Assembly: GCA_001839685.1 (NCBI GenBank)
Contig: MLAK01000749.1
Location: 62,001-126,000 of the forward strand
Length of the DNA stretch: 64,000 bases
Reading direction: 5' to 3'
Source: Tritrichomonas foetus
Taxonomy: Eukaryota > Parabasalia > Tritrichomonadida > Tritrichomonadidae
Part shown: positions 51,526-61,500 of the stretch, one piece after another
Layout of the letters: every line of letters begins with the position of its first letter
Position numbering within the stretch: position 1 is the stretch's first letter
The notes under the pieces: model-generated
Seen by the model: the letters and a program-made list of their open reading frames with translations, nothing else
Told to the model about the DNA's origin: nothing
Databases searched by the model: none
Program-made: the position numbers and the translations under genes

Positions 51526-53184
51526 ATGTTTTGCGACATAATTGAAGAAGAGGAAGAAGAAAAAGAAGAGGAAGAGGAAGAAGAAAAAGAAGAAGAAGAT
51601 GTAGAGGAAGAAGGAGAAAATGAAAAGATGATTTATAATTATGAAAATCAGTTAGAAGAGTTGAAAAAAGACATTAGTGCATTAGTAAATCTTGAAAACA
51701 TGATTTTGGCCTGGGAGTCAAAAGATTGTTTCTTAAACGAAATTGATAATTTCACACAAATTGTTAAAAACGAAATAGCACCATCTAAATCAAAGTTTCT
51801 TGAGTTTTCAATAATGATTCAACGAATTATGAATGCTAAAGTGAAAGCAAATTTTTCCAAAGAATTTTTTTGTCATATTTTTGACAATTTCCAAACCGAA
51901 ATTGAATTATATTTTAAAGATCTTCTGATAGATCGTGATTATAAATGTTTCAAAACAAATGAAATTTTCCTTGCTGAAGGAGTTTCGCATAGAATCAACC
52001 AATTTTGTTCTTTTGCAACACAATTCCATAACAAAACCAAAAAACGTCTTGCAATGACCGAACCTTATGATGCGTATAACCCCATAAAACTTCCATTTAA
52101 CTATCTTGAAAATATTTACTACTCGTCTTCAAGAAAAACATCTGATCAAGTCATCACTGAAATCATTATAAAGGATGACATCGATGGTTTCATTCGCTTT
52201 GTTTCGGAAAATGAAACATTTGATATATTTACTTATTCATATGATAGCTTAATTCTGGAAATTGTGAACCTATATAAGAAAAGTTATTATAAAATAGATT
52301 CAAGATTCGATAATGTTACATTATTAGACTATTCAATTTATCAAGGTTCCTTAAAAATCTTTAAATATTTACTAATGAAAAAAACGCCATTTACTAAATT
52401 AAACGCTGCCTTATTTGCAATTTGTGGCGGAAATATCGAAATAATAGGAATATTAGAAAATGATCTGGGAATCCGCTATAATGAAGAATGCCTATTATGG
52501 GCCATTAAATTCTATAATAATGACGTTGTTGAATATTTGATTGAAACACATCATATCAGATGTACTTCCAAGGCTATTGTTCAATCAGTTAAATATGCAA
52601 ACTATCCAGTATTGCTTCAACTTCTTGAAGATTCAAATTGTTTATCTACACGAATTTGCACCAATAATGACAATGAAGCATTACTTTTAAAAATTTTGGA
52701 AACAAAGAATTATGATTTTCTAAAATTTTTAGTTCCTTCTCCTCATTTTGATATAAATACTCATGTCATAAAACATGTCAAATACATTGGAGGATTTAAG
52801 TCACACTATGGTGATACAGCTTTATCATGGGCTATTTCTATTCAAGATATTCCTCTAATCAAATTAATTTTATTGAGACCGGATCTAAAGCGAAAGCAAC
52901 AAATCTATTTTGCCGAAACATGTTATCATAATGGATCAGAATTTATTTCACATGAAGAATGTCAATCTTTGGCATTTAAAACGGAAAATAAAGAAATTAT
53001 TAATTTGTTTTTGAAAAAATGGCCTCGTCTGAATCCAAAAGATATTGCTATTAAAACCATTAATGAAGATACTGGAGATAGAGAATGGATTGAATATTCT
53101 GAAGTGATAGCGAATATTAAAAATCCAGAAGTGATACAGTTATTTCGTCACAAAAAAATATTAAAGAATATAAAAAATTCGTAA
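51526..53184 (+). CDS. DUF3447/ankyrin protein, intact
   Basis: 552 residues. ATG at 51526 leads into a poly-Glu run (residues ~7-32, GAA/GAG repeat), so translation could instead start at an internal Met near MIYNYENQLEELKKD. The next ~200 residues are the helical N-terminal domain found in the gene at 41975, then repeats such as NVTLLDYSIYQGSLKIFKYL, LNAALFAICGGNIEIIGILE and YGDTALSWAISIQDIPLIKL. Unlike the other two ankyrin genes here it has no inserts between repeats. Trichomonad members are numerous and mostly of unknown function. It lies between the two protease copies. Confidence 0.8.
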   Translation: MFCDIIEEEEEEKEEEEEEEKEEEDVEEEGENEKMIYNYENQLEELKKDISALVNLENMILAWESKDCFLNEIDNFTQIVKNEIAPSKSKFLEFSIMIQRIMNAKVKANFSKEFFCHIFDNFQTEIELYFKDLLIDRDYKCFKTNEIFLAEGVSHRINQFCSFATQFHNKTKKRLAMTEPYDAYNPIKLPFNYLENIYYSSSRKTSDQVITEIIIKDDIDGFIRFVSENETFDIFTYSYDSLILEIVNLYKKSYYKIDSRFDNVTLLDYSIYQGSLKIFKYLLMKKTPFTKLNAALFAICGGNIEIIGILENDLGIRYNEECLLWAIKFYNNDVVEYLIETHHIRCTSKAIVQSVKYANYPVLLQLLEDSNCLSTRICTNNDNEALLLKILETKNYDFLKFLVPSPHFDINTHVIKHVKYIGGFKSHYGDTALSWAISIQDIPLIKLILLRPDLKRKQQIYFAETCYHNGSEFISHEECQSLAFKTENKEIINLFLKKWPRLNPKDIAIKTINEDTGDREWIEYSEVIANIKNPEVIQLFRHKKILKNIKNS

Positions 53185-53535
53185 CATGAAAATATCTATC
53201 TCTACTACTAATTATATTGATCACTGATATTTAAATGTCGGTGATGTATTTCCTGAAATGTGAAACATGTAATAATAATTTTCAAATGTGTTTATCTAAT
53301 CAATGAATCAGAATTATCATAACCAAAATAAAACCAAAATTACATCATATTAAATTAATTATTTTTATATTATTATGATTATAAAAGAACTGGTAATATT
53401 AATATTTTGATTGAAAAAATGTCACAGTATTGATGAAAAGTGAAGATTGTGAATATTAGTTTTCGTATTTATATTGTTTAGGAAAATAAAGATTTAGAAA
53501 TATTTTCAAAATAATAATAATCTTTGAAACTGTGA
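53185..53535. other. Intergenic spacer
   Basis: AT-rich, no gene or repeat recognised. Confidence 0.35.
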
Positions 53536-53739
53536 TTATGGTACAGTAATTCCGAGCTCTGGAATGAGGTTCTGAATTTGGGCAAGAGACCTGTTGAATT
53601 TAACTTGTGCCATTCGCAACATTTCCTCATCTTGTCTGATGTCAAAATAAAATATCGCAACATTTAGAAGAGTTGAATAATCACCAGATACCAGTATGTT
53701 AAAATTCATGAGAATTTGAAAAAAGAAAAGAGCAAGCAT
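53536..53739 (-). CDS. Possible small protein or gene fragment, 67 residues
   Basis: ATG at 53739. A hydrophobic start (MLALFFFQILMNFNILV) is followed by SGDYSTLLNVAIFYFDIRQD and EEMLRMAQVKFNRSLAQIQN, which looks like real protein. It could be a short gene or the 3' end of a lost one. No family recognised. Confidence 0.3.
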   Translation of the reverse strand: MLALFFFQILMNFNILVSGDYSTLLNVAIFYFDIRQDEEMLRMAQVKFNRSLAQIQNLIPELGITVP

Positions 53740-54172
53740 TCACATTTTGCCTACAGTCAATAAGCGGATAGTATTTGTATCTATACAAGTCATTACATAT
53801 GCAATTCCTGGATTCACACTATTTTTTCTTTATCTCTATTTTGTGATTTAAAAGCAAAGTATGATGTTTTTAAAACTAGAGGGCTTCCTCACTTATGAAA
53901 AAATCACTGTCAAATTGTTAGATTGTTAAAATTTTCACTTTTTTTCGAAGAAGCTTTCACGTTTCTTTGTTCAATTTTGTTATTCACTTAGCTATATTTT
54001 TAAGAGTTGAGATATGTGTGGAGGAGAAAAGAGAAGGATTAGTGTTGCTGAGGTGTCAACACTTTTGTGGAAAGCCAGGAAGCTGTCATAGAAATACCGA
54101 TAAACATTTATCAATATCAATTGATTTATCGTTTCAAAAAGTGAAAATAATAAAAATTCAAAGAGCCATACA
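53740..54172. other. Upstream region of protease copy 2
   Basis: AT-rich. It shares no sequence with the region before copy 1 beyond the A next to the ATG (GAGCCATACAATG against CATTCAAATG). An overlapping 73-codon frame is not coding-like. Confidence 0.4.
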
Positions 54173-55147
54173 ATGTTTGTCTTTCTAATCAATTTAGCTT
54201 GCTCAGGTGTATACGTAAAACATCATGAAGAAAAATCATTCATCGCTTGGATGAGAAAACATAAGCAATTCTATACAGGTCATGAATATCATGTTCGTTT
54301 TGGTGTGTATTTAGCAAATTCACGTTTCGTCGAAAGTTTCAATAAAGGACCAAAAAGAAATTTCCATCTTTCTTTAAACAATTTAGCATGTATGACACCT
54401 GCAGAATATCGTTCAATTAATGGTCTTTATCAACAATTTGAAGGCACGAAATCAACTTCGAATGAACCACCAAAAAAATTCAAGAAACTTTCAGAAATTC
54501 CAAAATCAATTGACTATCGTGATTTTGGTGTTGTTAATCCTGCACAAAATCAACATTTTTGTGGATCATGTTGGGCATTTGCTGCGATTTGTTCATGTGA
54601 AGGTATTTCTGCTCTTGCATCAGGTCAATTATTGAAATTCTCTGAACAAAATTTAGTTGACTGTATTTGTGAAGGATGTGGAGGAGGTCAAAGAGATGTT
54701 GCTCTTGATTATGTTTTAGATTCACAAAATGGAAATTTCATGTTGGATGATGATTATCCATACATCAGTAAACAAAATCCAAGTTGTATGTTTGATCAAT
54801 CGAAAGCAGTTGGAAAAATCAATGGTTATTTCAAAGTTGATGAAGGTGATGAAGAAGGTCTTCTTAAAGCAGTTGGAACTTATGGTCCAGTTTCTTGTGG
54901 TGTGAATTCATTCGCTGGTTCATTCCAACATTATTCAGGTGGCATTTATGATGATCGTGAAAACTGTCGTCCAACTATAATCACACATGCAGTTTGTGTT
55001 ATTGGATATGGTACATCAGAAGAAGGCATTGACTATTATATTGTTAAGAATTCATGGGGTGATGAATGGGGCGAATTAGGATTCGGGAGGATGATTCGTG
55101 GGAACAATATTTGTGGCATTGCCAACGTTTCATATCCAGTTTTTTAA
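54173..55147 (+). CDS. Cathepsin L-like cysteine protease, copy 2
   Basis: The encoded 324-residue protein is identical to that of copy 1, with the same signal peptide, propeptide and Cys133/His272/Asn293 triad. The DNA differs at one silent site (A at 54187). Identity begins one base before ATG and ends with TAAGTAAA, after which the two loci diverge completely. Both copies must therefore use different promoters and could be expressed in different conditions. The identity implies a very recent copy event or gene conversion, or an assembly artefact. The start is fixed by the signal peptide. Confidence 0.95.
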   Translation: MFVFLINLACSGVYVKHHEEKSFIAWMRKHKQFYTGHEYHVRFGVYLANSRFVESFNKGPKRNFHLSLNNLACMTPAEYRSINGLYQQFEGTKSTSNEPPKKFKKLSEIPKSIDYRDFGVVNPAQNQHFCGSCWAFAAICSCEGISALASGQLLKFSEQNLVDCICEGCGGGQRDVALDYVLDSQNGNFMLDDDYPYISKQNPSCMFDQSKAVGKINGYFKVDEGDEEGLLKAVGTYGPVSCGVNSFAGSFQHYSGGIYDDRENCRPTIITHAVCVIGYGTSEEGIDYYIVKNSWGDEWGELGFGRMIRGNNICGIANVSYPVF

Positions 55148-56326
55148 GTAAAAGAAACTTATGGTCTCAAAGATAAAAAGGAAAAATTTATAACTCGAGT
55201 AATTTCCGAAATTCAGATCCTTCAAGAAGAACAGTGAGAACAATGATCTTTTTAAAATCATATGAATTGATATTTATTTAAAATAATCCCATTTAACACG
55301 AATTCATTCGTGAAAATCTGTGATATTTTCTAAATGGAGAAAAAAAATGATCTTTATGATTGGTGATTAGAGTCAAATTGAGAACAAAATCGATTAAATT
55401 TTTGGCACAAACATTTTTGAGAGATCAACAACAAATTATTTTTGTCATTGCAATAGTAATAATTTTATCGGTAGCATAAATTGCCGAAAGCAGTTCCTCA
55501 TTTTCAGGTGAATTTTCATGTATCATGAAGATGGAGCAAATAACTATATTTTCTAGATTAATCTTATGATTTGAATTTTAGATCCACATATGAAATGTTT
55601 ATTCACTATTTTTCATTCGCTGGATGAGGATTTGAGAAAATAAAAAAGTGAAATATAGTAGTAATTGGCTTCACAAATTGTAATCAAAAATTTGAAATGA
55701 AATGATTTTCAAGCAAACTGCGAAATCACTGAAGAAAACCTTCTTATCTTGTTGATCACTAGATAAAAGGACATGAATTACTAACTTGTTTTCTTTAAAT
55801 TATTATTTTGAGAATATTTTGATCAGCAATTTTATTGAATAAAAATTTCTAAACATTGTGAAAAATCAGGAAAGTTTTACTATCGAATATATTAATATTA
55901 ATATTCTCTTTGCGAAAAGAAATATAAATGGCCAAACAATCTTGATGAGTTGATAGTAAAATAATTTACTTTCATTTATTTTCTGAAAATTGTTAGAAAC
56001 ATTATGAAAAAATATTCCATTTCTCATCAATAAATTTCGAACTTTTTTTCTGATTAACTATGTTTATGGATGATGGAAAAGATGAAGAAAAAATGTGCTA
56101 AAATATAATCACGAAAATTTACATCATATTATTCTTTGATAAAATTTTCGTAAATGAAAAAGTTTCAATGCTGTACAATACGAAGAATAATTCAATTAAA
56201 CCAGAAACGTTCATAAAATATAATGTGTTTTCAGAAGGCAAAATAGATTTTGTATTGTATTAATTTTTTGAAAAGTGATATAAATTTCATACAATCTCAA
56301 AATAATTCCTGAAAGGCATTATTTTG
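55148..56326. other. Intergenic region, no gene seen
   Basis: About 1.2 kb of AT-rich DNA between protease copy 2 and the kinase. No coding-like frame, long repeat or RNA gene found. Confidence 0.4.
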
Positions 56327-57451
56327 ATGAGTTTTTCATTTGATTCCCTTCTTCCATTCGAATTAGATGGATATATTTTTATCAAAGCAATCGGATACGG
56401 ATCATTCTCGCATTGTTATTTAGTAAAAAGCATAAAATATGATGTTTTTTATTGCGCTAAAGTTTCACCATTAGATCCAGCATTGATTGATGACGAAGGA
56501 AACATATGTGAACCAGAAATAGCCGCACTATTGAATCTTGATCATCCATTTATTATCCAACTATTCCATTTTTTTGTTGCCTATCAAAGCTTATTTTTAA
56601 TCCTTGAACTATGTGAAAAAACACTTGACGAATTCCTGATTACAGATGGACCTCTACATTCAGAAAAAATAAAATGCATAGCAGCCAATTTGGTAAGTGC
56701 TTTATGTGATTGTCATACGAAATACATAGCACATCGTGATATAAAGCCAGCTAATATTTTTATTGATAAATATGGAAGAGCCAAACTTGGTGATTTTGGA
56801 CTTTCTGCTTTACTCAATAAAAAAGAATTATTGGACACTATATGTGGATCAAGAGCATTTTTAGCACCTGAAGTAAGCAGTGGCAAACCTTTTTGTCCAT
56901 TTAAGGCTGATGTTTGGGCACTTGGTGTTACTTTTTATCAACTTGCTACAGGAAAACTTCCTTTTATTGAAGATGAGAGCATTCCTTTTGAAGAAAATAA
57001 TGAAAACCCAAGTAATCCTTTGATAAACCTTTTTTCTGTATCATCATACAATTACAACACAATAAATTATCCGCCAGAGCTTAATTTAAAACTTGTTTCA
57101 ATGATTCAAAGAATGTTGATTATTAATCCTGAAGACAGACCTACATTGAAAGAAATTGCTTCAGACGCTTTTTTTGTTTCTGCTCGTACTATTCCTCCTG
57201 CACCACAATCTAAGATATTGCTCTCAACTTCAGAAAAACTATCTAATTTTCATACTAAATCATCATCTTTTCATGATATTCGAAAAAGATCAATTTCAAG
57301 TTCAATGACAATGTTTCACACATCTTCACCCAAGAATTTGCTTTTCAGACCTATACCATTAACAAAGTCACGAAGATCGTTAAACAAAATTTTTAACACT
57401 TCGCATGAACGATTTGATCTCAACTCTAGTTTTTCGAGTATTCCTGAATAG
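56327..57451 (+). CDS. Serine/threonine protein kinase (CAMK-like)
   Basis: 374 residues from ATG at 56327; the codon before is TTG. The kinase domain spans ~14-280 and has every key residue: glycine loop IGYGSFSHC, Lys45 (FYCAKVS), Glu64, HRDIKPAN with Asp138, DFG at 156-158 and APE at 180-182. The P-loop is GxGSFS, and the activation segment LLDTICGSRAFLAPEV resembles CAMK-group kinases (T-x-C-G-S). The C-terminal ~90 residues are Ser/Thr-rich and probably regulatory. Substrate unknown. Trichomonads carry hundreds of such kinases. Confidence 0.9.
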   Translation: MSFSFDSLLPFELDGYIFIKAIGYGSFSHCYLVKSIKYDVFYCAKVSPLDPALIDDEGNICEPEIAALLNLDHPFIIQLFHFFVAYQSLFLILELCEKTLDEFLITDGPLHSEKIKCIAANLVSALCDCHTKYIAHRDIKPANIFIDKYGRAKLGDFGLSALLNKKELLDTICGSRAFLAPEVSSGKPFCPFKADVWALGVTFYQLATGKLPFIEDESIPFEENNENPSNPLINLFSVSSYNYNTINYPPELNLKLVSMIQRMLIINPEDRPTLKEIASDAFFVSARTIPPAPQSKILLSTSEKLSNFHTKSSSFHDIRKRSISSSMTMFHTSSPKNLLFRPIPLTKSRRSLNKIFNTSHERFDLNSSFSSIPE

Positions 57452-57677
57452 GAATCCGAAATTGTTATTATTAAATGATGTTTTCAAACTATTTAACTAC
57501 ATTTTTATTTTTGTGATTGTGTTTGAATTTCAAACTTTGAAATTAAGATAAAAATATAAATGGAATTTCAAATAACTTTTATTGGTTCTATTAAAAAAAT
57601 GAATTTCGATTTTTCATTTCTATCATCATCATAAAAAATAAAAGTAATTCATGAGGAAATGAAGATTTTGAATAATT

Positions 57678-57956
57678 TTACATTGGATAAGAGAATTTAT
57701 ATGTGTCATTGCTATGACGAAACACTTCGGGATATCTAATAAAATCCAGATGTGTGTACTTTTTCCTAACAGGAATATAAGATGGTACTTCAGAATTGCG
57801 ATTATTTATAAAAGAATTTTTCATATAAGTATCCCAGTTTTCGAAATGTTCACTTGTCCCATATTTTATATCAATTGTTTCAATTTCACCATTTGGCTTA
57901 TGCCACTCAACATATCGAATTTTCCTTAATTCTCTCTCGCTCTGGGTATAACTCAT
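57678..57956 (-). CDS. Hypothetical small protein, 92 residues
   Basis: ATG at 57956, stop at 57678. A charged protein rich in aromatic residues with a beta-like start (RKIRYVEWHKPNGEIETIDI) and a Tyr-rich end (KKYTHLDFIRYPEVFRHSND). Even composition and few hydrophobic runs suggest a real cytosolic protein. Its early RYVEWHKPNGEIETI vaguely recalls IKFYNRDGTIEIFPI of the protein at 40520-41251, which may be chance. No family recognised. Confidence 0.5.
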   Translation of the reverse strand: MSYTQSERELRKIRYVEWHKPNGEIETIDIKYGTSEHFENWDTYMKNSFINNRNSEVPSYIPVRKKYTHLDFIRYPEVFRHSNDTYKFSYPM

Positions 57957-58546
57957 CTCTTTTTTGGTGCCAAATAAACAGATTCACGACGAAAAATGGC
58001 TTTTTTTCTGATTATATTTGGTCATATGCATATCAGTTTTTTATTCAAATTTTTTTTTCTGAAATTATTCCAGCTCAATTTGAGAGAAGTCAGATAAAAT
58101 TAGTCCGGAAAAAAATTATTTTATCTCAAAATTGACATCTTAGAAGAAATTTGTCTTCTCATAAAAAATGTCATATTTTGAAACTTATTATCATATCTGA
58201 AAATGAATAAATTATTGATCAAGAATCAAAATTTTCGCCAATTGACAAATCTGACATGACCGAATTTTTGGCAAATCAAATATTCATATCACTTTTTGAC
58301 ACAAAACTGTCATTTGTAAAATAAAAATTTGCCATGAGATATTTCTTGATAAAATTAATTTGCCAATTTAAAGATCAATAGGAAAACTTTCCCAATACCA
58401 GCATTAAATAGTAATCGTTTCTTTTTCAAGAGAAAAATCTAAAAACAAAAACATAAATATATATATACGTAAATATCTCTATAAAATCTATAAAATATTT
58501 AGGACAAGAATAATATATATCTCAAAAAATATGGTATCTGATAGAG
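57957..58546. other. Intergenic spacer
   Basis: AT-rich. GCCAA or its complement in a T-rich context recurs (near 58217, 58267, 58328, 58360). It must include the promoter of the 92-residue gene and the 3' end of the ubiquitin protease gene. Confidence 0.35.
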
Positions 58547-61500
58547 TCAATCCATATCACTTGAACACGATGAATTCTTATCAATTTGAAGCGATTTTTC
58601 AAGAATTGACGTTAAATCGTGTTTTTTGGGTTGAGCCCGTTTTTCAATTGAATGCTGTTCCACTTTTGGCGGCATTTTTATGACGATTGGTTCATCACTT
58701 GATTCAGAACTTGAGTATTCAGAGACATGTAGCTCTTCAAGACGAGCTTTTGTTTCTGTATCTAGATCATAATTCTTTAAAAGTATACTTATTAGTTTAG
58801 TATCAAAAATATCACTATTATTTAAATCAAAAGCCATTTTTACCAATTGATTAATTGGCAAAAATTGTGGTTTTTCAAGTGATTCTTTCATAAAGGACAA
58901 TATTGGTCTCTTTATATGAAGGATGTCAAGAATTACAAGTAAGCTTGAATAATTCAATCGTGCAAAGACTTTTAAGTTTTTATCAACAATAGCAATTATT
59001 TCAAATTTCCATTCTTTGGTTAAATTTTTCACATATTTAAAAATAAATTTATGTTCGCTTTTTATATCTGGCGAAAAGACACAATACTGTAGAAAGTCGT
59101 TAAGAAAGCGATCAGATGGACTATATTTTTGATGTAAATGAATGAAATTTTGCATGAAATCAAACATTCGATGTGAATCACTGTGTTTTACATTACTTAT
59201 GTTTTTAATACTGGATTCCAATTGATTTACAGAAACATTAATAGAAAATTCATTAATGATCTGAATTGCTCGAATCAAGGATTTCGAAAATGGATTAAGT
59301 TGGTATTTAGCAAGATTTTCAAAAAGATTTGCTAAATTTTCAACTTTTTCAGGCTTACTTAATGATGATAAGAGTAATTGTTCAATGATATCAAAATATT
59401 GTTGGCAAATATCATCATTTCCAGTTTTTTGGTTCATGTTTTTGAGAATTTCACTTAATTTACTTTCAGAATCAAGCAAAAAGTTAAGAACACGTTTACA
59501 ATACTTTTGTAATTGCCGCTCTTTATATTTACTACCCCCATTAAGTTCTAGAGAAAGTGAAGCAAACTTTAAATCAGATGGATATTTCGGATTATTCCAT
59601 TTTTGAAAACCATCAATCGGCAAAATATAAGAAAATATTCCTAAAGCAATTTCTCTTACATTTTCATTTTGATCGAACAACAGTTTATTCACCCATATGT
59701 CCATTGATCGAATATAAATTCGTGAAAGTTGTGGGAATTGTTTTATTGTGTAACATAAAACGCTAGCAATATCAGTCACTGTTGCATGACGATGATTTCC
59801 TGTTTTCAACGTTCTCTTTTGTTCAAAGATAGTTTTTATAGTATTGCCTGGATTCAAGAGGAAATGAAAAGGTATAAATTTTTCAAGTGGTATTGATGAA
59901 ATGTTGTTCTTTAAATAGTCAAAAATTGCATTTTCATCATCTTTAAACGTATAACGAGTAAATGCAACAATACTATCAATGTTTGTTTTGGACACAATTA
60001 CTTTATTGAGAAAATCAATACTTTTTATAACATCAGCAGCATCAAGATAAATAGTTAAATCAAGAAAGTGACTTAAATTCATATCATTTAATTGTGAATT
60101 ATTGATGAGAGACATAAATTCACCACTCATAAAATCAATAAAGCAACTCCTAACATTCGAATAAATTGGGGAATTTGATGAATTTAATTGATTAATAGAG
60201 CTATCATTTTGCTTAGGATGATAAATATTGATTATAATTGAAGAAACTTCAAAAAATTGATCGAGTTGTGTAGGATAACTTAAACAATCACGAATTATTG
60301 GAAGCATGGCACGAAGGAAAGCTTGTGGATCAGCTCTTTGATCAAAACAATGACCAAGTAATTTTGCTGTTTGTGAACGAATAAGTTCATTAGGACATAA
60401 AAGCAAATCGGATTTCAAAAAGTCAAGTGAATATTCAAGAATATGAATTTTTTCTTCAATTGTCATCAATTTTATCTTTTTCATTATATTGTGATAGAAT
60501 TGAACTACACTAGATTGATCTTTTAATCTAATAAATGGAAGGGAATCAATGGCATATTTCAAAGCAATATCATGATAATCGATTGAAGTTGATTTTTCTA
60601 ATGTGCTGATCACATTGAAATATCCGAGTGAACAGAAAAGTCTTTGTTCGTCATTATTGGCATTAATTTGAGCTGCTTCTTCAAGAAATTCAGTTCGAAT
60701 GTTTAAAGAAATAGATGAACTATCATCAAGATTAAAGTAATCATCTCTTGTATAAAACAAAATATATGCATTTCCTTTAAACGATCCACCTTTTGCCAAT
60801 GATAAAACTTCTTGTTCTTTCATTGAAGTGACATTTTCATCATCAATCATAATCCATCCATTTTTCGTTAGCGAAATACATAAATAATGACCTGAAAGTG
60901 CTGTTCCACGATGAATAATGATGCCTGTTAAATGATAAAATGGAACTTCAAGAGTTGAATAAGGCGTAATATCAAGATCAAGTGGTATTTCAAACTCATC
61001 ATCAATTTTTATTGTTTCGTTGGTTTCTCTTCGTTTTTTATTATAATCAAAACGTTTTAAATGCAAAATTAAGATTGGTGGAGCTTCACTAATCTTTGAA
61101 TAACGCTTAACATCAATTTTCTTCCCTATTTTGTCATCAAAATAATGACTCTCACCTTCCGGTTTTGAAAAGTGTTCAAATGATTTTTGGAGATTTGAAT
61201 AACCTTTTACTTCAAGGTCAAATAAAGAAAACATTTCTGTTGTTTCTTTTCGAAACTCTAAATAAATTCCTTCATTAATATGTGTAAGTGTTCCTTCAAA
61301 AAGTTTTAAGTCACCTATTAACTTCTTATTGTTGATGAAATCCTGAAGGAACTCGGCTACATCTTGTTGAATACTTGCATCAACTTTTTCACCTTCGTAA
61401 TAAAATTGATTAAATAGATATTGTGTGGTTATTGATTTTGTTTTTAAATGTTTCATGAATACAAAAAGTTTTGACAATTCATTCATAAATGGATCATCAT

